A stretch of DNA of 64,000 bases from Planococcus sp. ISL-110. GTDB lineage: Bacteria > Bacillota > Bacilli > Bacillales_A > Planococcaceae. A program made the translations under genes and the position numbers. The DNA lies in NCBI RefSeq assembly GCF_018613575.1, contig NZ_JAGGPX010000011.1, positions 165,482 to 229,481 of the forward strand, written 5' to 3'. The first letter of the stretch is position 1. Every line of letters begins with the position of its first letter. This document shows positions 8,980 to 16,330 of this stretch, in pieces. The notes under the pieces are model-generated. The model was given only the letters and a program-made list of their open reading frames with translations. It was not told where the DNA came from and did no database searches.

Positions 8980-9839
8980 TTTTCTACCTCAACAGTTTTT
9001 AGAAGATGATAAAACGATTTAAATAAAGGCAATTCAAGTTTAGAGTGGTTCAACACATACAGCATCAATCCTTCGACCTCCATCGTATCGCCGGCCAGTC
9101 TGTCTGCAAACATGGCGGACACTCTGTCGGGCTCTGCTGCACATATTGCAGCCACCTTTTCAATCGGCTGCAGCCACTCAATTTCAGGAAAGGCCAGATA
9201 CAATTCATTGTACAGCATTCTGAACAATTCATAGGCATGCGGATTGACGATCAGTTCACCATTGCGGATTTTCATTATAGCCGTCAAGGGATCGATCAGA
9301 CTGCTGAACAGCAATCTTTCAAAAAGCTGTTCTTCAATATTATTCACCCATGAGCTTTTCCATGCAGTAGTTTCAAGAAGCGGCTGAAATTCCCCGAAAT
9401 CTCCCTTGACCGACCCCAACGTCACTTGGGCCGCTCGGCTGAAGCTGATTTCATTGTCACTCAGCTTGACACAATCCGTTTCCAATATAGCTGCGGCAAT
9501 GTGGCGATGCGATAGGTTTCTAGCTTTCTCTAAAAATAGCATGCCTTGCTGCAGAAAAATAATTCTGTTGCTGGGACAGCGGATTTTCAAGAGCCTTAAA
9601 ATCGGCTGCAGTTCTTCATAATTTATCGTCAGAACGACAAAAGCTTCCGGAGAAATCTGTTCAACATCCGTATAGGCTTCAACTTTCAAGCGATTTTCAC
9701 CATGTATGATTCCCTGCTTGTTAATTAATGCGGCTTGTTTTTCATACTGCGCAATCACTTGCACATCATGGCCCGCTTTTTTCAATAGATAAGCTGTCAG
9801 CAGTCCAGTTGCTCCAGCTCCGATAATTGCGTAATTCAC
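8976..9839 (-). CDS. panE: 2-dehydropantoate 2-reductase family protein (PanE/ApbA)
   Basis: Ketopantoate reductase uses NADPH to form pantoate in the coenzyme A pathway. The N-terminal nucleotide-binding motif IIGAGATGLL starts at residue 4, followed by a Rossmann domain. A helical C-terminal domain contains the region NPHAYELFRMLYNE. I chose the GTG at 9839, seven bases after AAGGAG; this gives 287 residues. A longer frame to 9911 runs through the upstream terminator and lacks a binding site. The catalytic residues are not clear enough by eye to exclude a paralogue with another substrate. A coaD gene is also in this window. Confidence 0.8.
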   Translation of the reverse strand: MNYAIIGAGATGLLTAYLLKKAGHDVQVIAQYEKQAALINKQGIIHGENRLKVEAYTDVEQISPEAFVVLTINYEELQPILRLLKIRCPSNRIIFLQQGMLFLEKARNLSHRHIAAAILETDCVKLSDNEISFSRAAQVTLGSVKGDFGEFQPLLETTAWKSSWVNNIEEQLFERLLFSSLIDPLTAIMKIRNGELIVNPHAYELFRMLYNELYLAFPEIEWLQPIEKVAAICAAEPDRVSAMFADRLAGDTMEVEGLMLYVLNHSKLELPLFKSFYHLLKTVEVEK

Positions 9840-9871
9840 GGAATCACTCCTTACAGTGCCACAATTTTTCT

Positions 9872-9906
9872 TAAAAAAGAAGCCTGCCCATATTAGGCAG
9901 ACTTCC
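9872..9906 (-). terminator. Intrinsic terminator after the acyl-CoA carboxylase operon
   Basis: On the minus strand, GAAGTCTGCC pairs with GGCAGGCTTC and is followed by six T. It separates the carboxylase operon from the downstream reductase gene. Confidence 0.85.
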
Positions 9907-9920
9907 AACAATAATTTTCA

Positions 9921-11471
9921 TTATACAGGATAAATCGGATGTTTTCGATATGGCAGTGGCAAATCTTTTGTTTCGTAAAAAGATAGGCGCTGGGAAAGCA
10001 CTGAACGCAATTGATGAGGTGCCACAATTTCATCGACGATCAATTCAGATGCCAGACGGTAAATATCGATTTCCTCTTTGTATTCCTGATGTTTCTGCTG
10101 GACATATTGAAGACGTTCTTTCGGATCTTCAATTGCTTCAATTTTATTTGAATAAACGGCATTGACTGCCGCTTCAGGACCCATCACCGCGATTTGCGCT
10201 GTCGGCAGAGCGATACAGACATCCGGTTCAAATGCCGGGCCTGCCATGGCGTATAGTCCGGCTCCATATGCCTTGCGGACAATGACAGAAATTTTCGGTA
10301 CGGTTGCCGAACTCATCGCTGCAATAAACTTCGCACCGTGGCGGATAATGCCGGCACGTTCAACTTTTGTTCCAATCATGAAGCCCGGCACGTCGGCAAG
10401 GAACAGCAATGGAATTGAGAAGGCATCACAGAGATTGATGAACTTCGCGCCTTTATCGGCTGAATCACCGAACAGTACTCCGCCCTTAACCTTTGGCTGA
10501 TTGGCAAGAATACCGACCACTTGGCCGTCAATGCGTGCAATTCCTGTAATCAATTCTCCCGCGAACAGCTTTTTGATATCAAAAAAGCTGCCTTCGTCGA
10601 CCAATTGATCGATCAGTTCATACATATCAAAAGGAGCATTCTGGTTTTCTGGAATAATCGCTTCCAGCGAACGTCCTGCTTTCGCCGCTTTTGCCTCAAC
10701 CTTTTCAGGCTTGATGGCAAAGTTGGCTGGGAAATTCAACAAATAGCGGCGTGCTTCCGAAATGGCTTTTTCTTCTGTCGCGACCAACACGTCACCAACA
10801 CCGCTGACGGTGCAATGCATACGGGCTCCGCCCATTTCTTCAAGCGTCACTTTTTCACCGATGACTTTTTCCGCCATGCGCGGTGAACCGAGGTACATCG
10901 AGGCATTGCCATCAACCATGATGACGATGTCACAGAAAGCAGGAATATAAGCGCCTCCTGCAGCAGATGGACCAAACAGTAGACATACTTGCGGCACCAT
11001 TCCAGACATCCTTACCTGATTATGAAAAATCTTGCCTGCTCCACGACGGTTCGGGAACATATCAAGCTGGTCCGTGATACGGGCTCCCGCAGAATCCACC
11101 AGGTACAGCATCGGCACCTGCATTTTTTCAGCAGTTTCCTGGATACGGATAATTTTTTCAACCGTGCGCGAGCCCCATGATCCTGCTTTGACCGTTGAAT
11201 CATTGGCCATCACACAAACCGTTTCCCCGTTCACTTTGCCGATAGCTGTGACAACGCCGTCAGCAGGCAGATCTTCCGCTTCAACATTGGCAAAACGCCC
11301 ATCTTCCGCGTAGTTTTCATCGTCAAACAATAGTTTCAAGCGGTCACGGACAAATAATTTATTGCTTTCTTTCATTTTTTCGTGGTATTTTTGCTGCCCC
11401 CCAGCAAAAATCTTCGCCAGCTTTTGTTCCAGACGTTCATTGTACCCCGTTGTTTCAGTCGTTTTTGTCAT
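9921..11471 (-). CDS. Acyl-CoA carboxylase, carboxyltransferase subunit (YngE/PccB/MccB family)
   Basis: This 516-residue carboxyltransferase carries both crotonase-like halves, as in propionyl- and methylcrotonyl-CoA carboxylase beta subunits. It transfers carboxyl from carboxybiotin to an acyl-CoA. Visible blocks are LYLVDSAGARITDQ, FGPSAAGGAYIPAFCD and the C-terminal GPEAAVNAV. The upstream genes supply the biotin carrier and biotin carboxylase, so the complex is encoded as three separate subunits. The acyl-CoA substrate cannot be read from sequence; similarity to Bacillus yngE points to a branched-chain or propionyl-type substrate, not acetyl-CoA for fatty-acid synthesis. The start follows an AAAGGGG box. 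Confidence 0.9.
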   Translation of the reverse strand: MTKTTETTGYNERLEQKLAKIFAGGQQKYHEKMKESNKLFVRDRLKLLFDDENYAEDGRFANVEAEDLPADGVVTAIGKVNGETVCVMANDSTVKAGSWGSRTVEKIIRIQETAEKMQVPMLYLVDSAGARITDQLDMFPNRRGAGKIFHNQVRMSGMVPQVCLLFGPSAAGGAYIPAFCDIVIMVDGNASMYLGSPRMAEKVIGEKVTLEEMGGARMHCTVSGVGDVLVATEEKAISEARRYLLNFPANFAIKPEKVEAKAAKAGRSLEAIIPENQNAPFDMYELIDQLVDEGSFFDIKKLFAGELITGIARIDGQVVGILANQPKVKGGVLFGDSADKGAKFINLCDAFSIPLLFLADVPGFMIGTKVERAGIIRHGAKFIAAMSSATVPKISVIVRKAYGAGLYAMAGPAFEPDVCIALPTAQIAVMGPEAAVNAVYSNKIEAIEDPKERLQYVQQKHQEYKEEIDIYRLASELIVDEIVAPHQLRSVLSQRLSFYETKDLPLPYRKHPIYPV

Positions 11472-11498
11472 TTCACTGTCCCCTTTGCTTAGAATCGA

Positions 11499-11714
11499 TT
11501 ATTCGCCGACTGTCAGCAGCAGATCGCCCTCGTTGACAAAACCGCCGACTTCCACATGAATTTTTTCCACTTTGCCGCCAAATTCAGCTTCTATAGGAAT
11601 TTCCATTTTCATCGATTCGATTGTCAAAACAGCCTGTCCGGGTGTTACTGCTTCCCCTTCTGCTGCCAGTACATTCAATACAGTTCCTGCCATTGATGCT
11701 TTTAATTCTTTCAT
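11499..11714 (-). CDS. Biotin carboxyl carrier protein (single biotinyl domain)
   Basis: This 71-residue protein is almost only a biotinyl domain. The biotinylation motif ESMKMEIP is centred near residue 36, preceded by MAGTVLNVLAAEG. It carries carboxybiotin between the two catalytic subunits encoded on either side. The ATG at 11714 overlaps the biotin carboxylase stop as ATGA and lies seven bases after a strong AAAGGAGG site. An upstream in-frame ATG at 11747 lies inside the carboxylase gene and is unlikely. It matches the free-standing carrier YngHB of Bacillus. Confidence 0.92.
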   Translation of the reverse strand: MKELKASMAGTVLNVLAAEGEAVTPGQAVLTIESMKMEIPIEAEFGGKVEKIHVEVGGFVNEGDLLLTVGE

Positions 11715-13060
11715 AACCTGTGTTCCTCCTTTGATTTTTCCATCCATCGCGGCAATACTGCCGTTGCATAATCGCCTGATATAAATTCTTCTGACCTGAT
11801 AAATTCCTTAAATAACGGAATATTGGTTTTCACGCCTTCGATTGTAACCCGATTGAAAAAAGTCTGTGATTTTGAAAGTGCATCGACACGATCGCTTCCG
11901 TGAATGATGATTTTCGAAATCATCGGGTCGTAGAAAGGCGTCACTAGATTGCCTTCTTCATAACCGGTTTCAATGCGTGCACCTTCTCCCCATTGAAGCT
12001 TTTCAAGCTTTCCAGGAGAAGGTAAAAAGGTTTTTGGATCTTCGGCGTATACACGGTACTCAATGGCATGGCCCTTGGTTTCTATGCTGTCCTGAGCCGG
12101 CAGTTTTCCCCCGTCAGCTACAGTCAACTGCCATTCGACCAGATCCAGTCCGGTCACTGCTTCGGTAACCGGATGCTCTACCTGCAGGCGCGTATTCATT
12201 TCCAGGAAATAAAAATTGTTGTTTGGATCTATGATAAATTCCACGGTTCCAGCATTCGTGTAACCAACCGCTCTTCCTGCCTGCAATGCTGCTTCACACA
12301 GGCGCTCACGCACATCCTGCGGCAGATTCGGTGAAGGCGATTCTTCAATCACTTTCTGGTTGCGGCGCTGGACCGAACAATTCCGTTCATACAAATGAAC
12401 CAGATTGCCATGATTGTCACCAAAAATCTGAACTTCAATGTGGCGGGCATCGGCAATAAATTTCTCCAGATAGACGACATCATCCCCAAAATAGGCCTTG
12501 GCGCGGTTTTTGACTGAAGCAAACTGTTGAGTGAGCGCTTGCTCGCTTTCACAGCGCACCATACCGATCCCACCGCCGCCTGCACTTGCTTTCAGCATCA
12601 GTGGATAGTCCATCTTCTCAGCTTCCTTCAGCGCTTCTTCAAGTGTCGCTACGCCGGATTCCGTACCGGGAACCACAGGCACCCCAGCCTGTATCATGGT
12701 TCTGCGGGATTCAATCTTGTCCCCCATCTTTTCGATAATATCACTCGAAGGTCCAATAAAGACCATTCCGGCTTCTGCCACTTTGCGTGCAAAATCAGCA
12801 TTTTCCGATAGCAAGCCATATCCAGGATGAATGGCATCCACTTCGTGTTTCTTGGCTTCTTCAATAATTTTTTCGATTTTCAGGTAAGACTGTACGACCG
12901 GATTCGGACCGATCAGTACAGCGTGGGTCGCTTCACTGACGTAAGGCAGATCCCCATCTGCCTCAGAATGAATGGCGACCGTTTCGATTCCGAGGCGCTC
13001 ACATGTCCGAATAATTCGGCGTGCAATTTCTCCCCGGTTCGCGATCAGGATTTTTTTCAT
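11711..13060 (-). CDS. Biotin carboxylase subunit of acyl-CoA carboxylase (AccC-like, YngHA family)
   Basis: At 449 residues this is a stand-alone biotin carboxylase that carboxylates biotin with ATP and bicarbonate. It begins MKKILIANRGEIARRIIRTC. The ATP-grasp glycine loop is LKASAGGGGIGM near residue 160, and the RLQVEHPVTE block is near 290. It is the first gene of a three-gene operon with a GGGGG-type binding site. It could be confused with the housekeeping AccC, but the partner genes are a YngE-type carboxyltransferase and a one-domain carrier, so a catabolic acyl-CoA carboxylase is more likely. Confidence 0.9.
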   Translation of the reverse strand: MKKILIANRGEIARRIIRTCERLGIETVAIHSEADGDLPYVSEATHAVLIGPNPVVQSYLKIEKIIEEAKKHEVDAIHPGYGLLSENADFARKVAEAGMVFIGPSSDIIEKMGDKIESRRTMIQAGVPVVPGTESGVATLEEALKEAEKMDYPLMLKASAGGGGIGMVRCESEQALTQQFASVKNRAKAYFGDDVVYLEKFIADARHIEVQIFGDNHGNLVHLYERNCSVQRRNQKVIEESPSPNLPQDVRERLCEAALQAGRAVGYTNAGTVEFIIDPNNNFYFLEMNTRLQVEHPVTEAVTGLDLVEWQLTVADGGKLPAQDSIETKGHAIEYRVYAEDPKTFLPSPGKLEKLQWGEGARIETGYEEGNLVTPFYDPMISKIIIHGSDRVDALSKSQTFFNRVTIEGVKTNIPLFKEFIRSEEFISGDYATAVLPRWMEKSKEEHRL

Positions 13061-13094
13061 ATTTGAAATACCCCCTATGTTTTCTCCCTTCTAT

Positions 13095-13124
13095 AGCATA
13101 TACGAATTTTGTAAGCGATTTCAA
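13095..13124 (-). promoter_or_regulatory. Probable sigma-A promoter of the acyl-CoA carboxylase operon
   Basis: On the minus strand, TTGAAA (13124-13119) and TATGCT (13100-13095) are separated by 18 bases, 35 bases upstream of the biotin carboxylase ATG. Confidence 0.6.
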
Positions 13125-13168
13125 CTATTCGTTGAAATATTTCTTTTATTTAAGTTGATCGAATAGTT
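13123..13168. promoter_or_regulatory. Inverted repeat overlapping the carboxylase promoter (candidate operator)
   Basis: AACTATTCG (13123-13131) is repeated inverted as CGAATAGTT (13160-13168); with flanking bases 11 of 14 positions pair. The proximal arm overlaps the -35 hexamer and the distal arm lies upstream. This spacing suits a regulator bound at two sites. No regulator gene lies nearby. Confidence 0.45.
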
Positions 13169-13200
13169 ATCACTTTGCAATACCACGGGAATCTCCTCGA

Positions 13201-13232
13201 TTTTGTTCCCTATCTCTTTTGTTCCCTATCTC
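13201..13232. repeat. Perfect tandem duplication, 2 x 16 bp
   Basis: TTTTGTTCCCTATCTC occurs twice without spacer (13201-13216 and 13217-13232), in non-coding sequence between the hydratase terminator and the carboxylase promoter. Its role is unknown. Confidence 0.85.
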
Positions 13233-13362
13233 TTATGTAACAACTGAAAATAGAAGCTCACTAAGAAATGGGAGCCATACCCAAAGCGGCCGAAGTGATT
13301 TGAGAAACCATTCAAAATTTCTGTATTTAAAAAGAAATTTTTTAGTTAAACTCCATTTATAC

Positions 13363-13401
13363 AAAAAAATGAAACCCCTCTTAAGAAAGGGATTTCATTT
13401 T
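13363..13401 (-). terminator. Intrinsic terminator of the enoyl-CoA hydratase gene
   Basis: The stem AAATGAAA(T)CCCTTT pairs with AGAGGGGTTTCATTT and is followed by T residues on the minus strand. The 5' arm includes the hydratase stop codon. Confidence 0.85.
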
Positions 13402-14147
13402 TTTGTTTTATTGAGAAAGCCATCGACCGCATCGTGGTGGGCATCTTTCTCCCACAAGATGGCGCATCTTCTGACTTCCTGTTCGACGCGTTCCTTCAGG
13501 TCGGTCTTCCGCCATTTGCGGATGGCCATTTCCTTATAGGCATGGTGGACGTCGGGATGGATTTTTTTCATAGATTCAAAAAATGCTTCAAGGTCCTGTT
13601 CATCGTGAATGACAGCCGATGCCCAGCCCATTTCTTTTAGCTCGGCTGCGGGATAGACTTTGGCTTCACTGAGCATTTTTAAGGCTTTGTCGTGCTGCAA
13701 GATTTCCAACAGGTAGGTCCCGCCTCCCCAGCCACTTGTAATAGCGAGGGTGCCTTGGATAAAGCCGCATTTCGCATGATCCCACACAAGCCTGTAATCA
13801 CACGCTGTAGCAATTTCACAACCTCCACCGACAGCAGTGCCATTAACGACCGCCACTACCGGTACAGGCAGTGTTTTGATTGAATAAAGCACATCGCTCA
13901 TTCGCTTCAGCATGCCATAGGCCTGTTCTTCGGTCCGAAGGGCATGGAATACCGAAAGATCGCCGCCTGAACAAAAAGCTTGTTTGCCGGATGCTGTAAT
14001 GATGACCAACCGAACAGAAGGGTCTTGTGCTTTGAGGGCTAGTTCCTCAAGCCCCGCTGTCACTTCGTCATTGACGGCGTTGCGGACATGGGGCCGGTCA
14101 ATCGTAAATGTCATGATGCCATCCCTAAGGTTGATTGTATAAGACAA
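13395..14147 (-). CDS. Enoyl-CoA hydratase/isomerase family protein (YngF-like)
   Basis: This is a 250-residue crotonase-fold protein. The first oxyanion-hole block is FCSGGDLSVF near residue 60, and the second is VNGTAVGGGCEIATACDYR near residue 105. It hydrates or isomerises an enoyl-CoA in the cytoplasm. The position where hydratases have the second catalytic glutamate is occupied by TLAITSGWGGGTYL, so the exact reaction is open. It lies upstream of the acyl-CoA carboxylase operon in the same direction but is separated by its own terminator, so any shared pathway, as in the Bacillus yng operon, is inference. Confidence 0.85.
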   Translation of the reverse strand: MSYTINLRDGIMTFTIDRPHVRNAVNDEVTAGLEELALKAQDPSVRLVIITASGKQAFCSGGDLSVFHALRTEEQAYGMLKRMSDVLYSIKTLPVPVVAVVNGTAVGGGCEIATACDYRLVWDHAKCGFIQGTLAITSGWGGGTYLLEILQHDKALKMLSEAKVYPAAELKEMGWASAVIHDEQDLEAFFESMKKIHPDVHHAYKEMAIRKWRKTDLKERVEQEVRRCAILWEKDAHHDAVDGFLNKTKK

Positions 14148-14212
14148 TAAAATCCCTCTTTTCAGCCAATTTCCCTATAAGGGCACTAATCCTCCACTTG
14201 CTTATGTATAGA

Positions 14213-14252
14213 GAAAAAGGCTATCGAGAGCCATGGCCTCTCAATAGCCTTT
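14213..14252 (-). terminator. Intrinsic terminator of the yceD-rpmF operon
   Basis: A long stem (AAAGGCTATTGAGAG with CTCTCGATAGCCTTT around CCATGG) is followed by T on the minus strand, just past the rpmF stop. Confidence 0.9.
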
Positions 14253-14269
14253 CAGCAGCAAATACTGTT

Positions 14270-14446
14270 TTATTTGCTTGCTACTACTTCTTTCCCTTTG
14301 TATGATCCACATGCTTTGCAGACGTGGTGAGCCAATTTACTTTCGCCACAGCTTGGGCAAATTACCATGCCCGGCACTGACAATTTAAAATGTGTACGGC
14401 GCTTTCTTTTAGCGGTTTTGGACGTTCTTCTAGCTGGTACAGCCAT
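14270..14446 (-). CDS. rpmF: 50S ribosomal protein L32
   Basis: This 58-residue basic protein begins [19 protein letters not shown] and carries two CxxC pairs (CPSC and CKAC), the zinc-binding type of L32. I chose the ATG at 14446, eight bases after GGAGG; the GTG at 14455 is too close to that site. It follows the YceD gene by 24 bases, the same pair as in B. subtilis (ylbN-rpmF) and E. coli. Confidence 0.97.
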   Translation of the reverse strand: MAVPARRTSKTAKRKRRTHFKLSVPGMVICPSCGESKLAHHVCKACGSYKGKEVVASK

Positions 14447-14470
14447 TGGTGACACCTCCTTACACTAATT

Positions 14471-15004
14471 CTATTCATCTGACTGATCAAAATACTTTGC
14501 TAAATCAGCAAGTCTTGGATCTGGTTTTGGTGGTGCCGCTTCTTTCTCGGCTTCGTACTCTTCGTCTGTTGAATATGACCAATCATTTCCGCCTTTTATG
14601 ACGTCCTGATCGGCGCCTTCCTTAAACACTTGAATCGGAATCTCCAGCAAAACAAGTTCTTCCAGTATAGGCTGAAGATCAATGACCTCAGTCTCTACTG
14701 CATGAATCTCGCTATGCTTATCCTCCTGGCCTTTTTCAGACCAATCGAATATTTCAACCGAATCGACGTTTATCGGAAACTCAACATCCTCCCAAGTTCT
14801 GGCACAAGGCAGCGTGAGCATGCCTTCGAGATGGAGTTGGCACGTTAATTGTTGCGAACCAATTGTGCAATGTCCTGTAACATGTACAGGTGAAATTTCC
14901 CGAATATCGCTATTCCGTGATTTCACTGCTTCCAAATAGACCATTTGGTCAATTGGCAGTCCGTCTCTGCGATGCTTTTGAAGCTGTTGAATCGCTATTT
15001 TCAT
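14471..15004 (-). CDS. ylbN: YceD/DUF177 family protein (YlbN)
   Basis: This 177-residue acidic protein of the YceD family is linked in many bacteria to 23S rRNA accumulation and is nearly always located before rpmF. The CARTWEDVEFPINVDSVEIF region is the conserved core; the equivalent cysteine of a family CxR signature is visible in LPCARTW. The C-terminus (DPRLADLAKYFDQ) is the conserved tail. The ATG has a GAGGTGATT site, and the gene is driven by a perfect consensus promoter at 15033-15061. Confidence 0.9.
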   Translation of the reverse strand: MKIAIQQLQKHRRDGLPIDQMVYLEAVKSRNSDIREISPVHVTGHCTIGSQQLTCQLHLEGMLTLPCARTWEDVEFPINVDSVEIFDWSEKGQEDKHSEIHAVETEVIDLQPILEELVLLEIPIQVFKEGADQDVIKGGNDWSYSTDEEYEAEKEAAPPKPDPRLADLAKYFDQSDE

Positions 15005-15032
15005 AATTAATCACCTCAAGACAACAAAGTTG

Positions 15033-15061
15033 ATTATATAATGCACAGAAAAAGATGTCAA
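15033..15061 (-). promoter_or_regulatory. Consensus sigma-A promoter for ylbN-rpmF
   Basis: On the minus strand, TTGACA (15061-15056), 17 bases, then TATAAT (15038-15033) form an exact consensus. It is divergent from the tmcAL promoter a few bases away. Confidence 0.85.
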
Positions 15062-15070
15062 GAAAAAATC

Positions 15071-15100
15071 TTGTCACTCTATTTCAAACATCGGTATACT
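15071..15100 (+). promoter_or_regulatory. Probable sigma-A promoter for tmcAL
   Basis: TTGTCA (15071-15076) and TATACT (15095-15100) have an 18-base spacer and lie 30 bases before the TTG start. Confidence 0.65.
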
Positions 15101-15130
15101 AAAGTTAATTCTACCAAAGAGGTGAGCGGA

Positions 15131-16330
15131 TTGAAAGCTGTAGGAATTATTGTTGAGTACAACCCTTTTCATAATGGCCACCTTCACCATGCACAGCAGG
15201 CACGGGCAGAATCAGGTGCGGACCTCGTCATTGCAGTCATGAGTGGACAGTTTCTGCAGCGCGGTGAACCGGCGTTTGCCGATAAATGGGTCCGGACACA
15301 AATGGCGCTCGATGCCGGCATCGATTTGGTGATTGAGCTTCCTTATGCTTATGCGACGGCACAGGCCTCCGATTTTGCCAAAGGTGGGATTGCCTTGCTT
15401 GATGCGATTGGCTGCTCTTCTTTTTGCTTCGGCAGTGAACAGGGCAAGATTGCTCCTTTCCTGAATTCCCGACACCTGCTGTCCCAGCATTGGGTGGAAT
15501 ACCAGCACCTTATCCATGAGGCTGTACAAACCGGCATCAGCTACCCGAAAGCCCTGAACAATGCTTATCTATCGCTGACCGGCACTCGACCAGGTTTTGC
15601 CGATCTGACGCAGCCGAATAATATTTTAGGGTTCCATTATTTGGAAGCTGCCCAAAATATGGGCTCTGCTATGAAGCCGCTGACCATTCAACGAATCGGT
15701 GCCAATTACCATGACCCTATTCAAGCAGGGATGCCGATTGCGAGCGCTACCGGAATCCGCGAAGCTTTCTTTAAAGGCGATTCGGTCGAGCAATTGTCGG
15801 TTTATATGCCGGAAACTTCAATCGTATCATTAAAAAAAGTGGAAAAAGAGTATGGAAAATTCGGCAGCTGGGAAGCATTTTATCCTTTGCTGCGCTTTAC
15901 TGTGTTGCGTGAAGGCCCGGACCGCCTCAAACATTATGCTGAAGTAACCGAAGGCATTGAGAACCTGATCTACCAGTCTGCGAAAACTGCGGACAGCTTT
16001 GAATCTTTTATTACACTTGTCAAGTCAAAACGCTTTACGCGAACCCGGATCCAGCGGATGCTGACGCATATTTATACAGGCTTTACGTGGCAACTGCTGC
16101 GCTCATTTGATCGTCCTGAGTATATCAGGCTTCTTGGCATGTCTCGCACTGGGAGACTGTATTTAAACCATAAAAAAAAGAATATCGCGCTTCCCCTGGT
16201 GAGCCGCGCAGCTGATCTGAACGGTCTGATGGGAAAACTTGATATTCATGCCACTGCCATGTATCTGCAGGGACTGGGTTCAATTGATATGAAAAAAGAA
16301 TTTACGACACCACCGATTTACCGGGGCTGA
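15131..16330 (+). CDS. tmcAL: tRNA(Met) cytidine acetate ligase TmcAL (YlbM)
   Basis: TmcAL forms N4-acetylcytidine at the wobble base of elongator tRNA-Met from acetate and ATP. The nucleotidyltransferase motif is visible at the very start: KAVGIIVEYNPFHNGHLHH, with HxGH-like HNGH. Further blocks are VMSGQFLQRGEPAF and FCFGSEQGKI. I chose a TTG at 15131, preceded by GAGGTG, which gives 399 residues and the family N-terminus; the longer frame from 15041 overlaps the promoter. Its 3' end overlaps the convergent protease gene by 13 bases. It lies divergent from ylbN-rpmF, as in B. subtilis. Confidence 0.95.
   Translation: MKAVGIIVEYNPFHNGHLHHAQQARAESGADLVIAVMSGQFLQRGEPAFADKWVRTQMALDAGIDLVIELPYAYATAQASDFAKGGIALLDAIGCSSFCFGSEQGKIAPFLNSRHLLSQHWVEYQHLIHEAVQTGISYPKALNNAYLSLTGTRPGFADLTQPNNILGFHYLEAAQNMGSAMKPLTIQRIGANYHDPIQAGMPIASATGIREAFFKGDSVEQLSVYMPETSIVSLKKVEKEYGKFGSWEAFYPLLRFTVLREGPDRLKHYAEVTEGIENLIYQSAKTADSFESFITLVKSKRFTRTRIQRMLTHIYTGFTWQLLRSFDRPEYIRLLGMSRTGRLYLNHKKKNIALPLVSRAADLNGLMGKLDIHATAMYLQGLGSIDMKKEFTTPPIYRG

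Larger units (their letters stand above)
13061..13394. other. Intergenic region with carboxylase promoter, inverted repeat and a tandem repeat
   Basis: The 334 bases before the carboxylase operon contain its probable promoter, an inverted repeat, a perfect 16-base tandem duplication (13201-13232) and the terminator of the upstream hydratase. The remainder is AT-rich and I see no coding sequence with a binding site in it. Confidence 0.7.

Noticed and set aside
13219-13539. Plus-strand frame of about 106 codons spanning the hydratase terminator
   Set aside because: It runs through a terminator hairpin and into the antisense of the hydratase gene, with no binding site.
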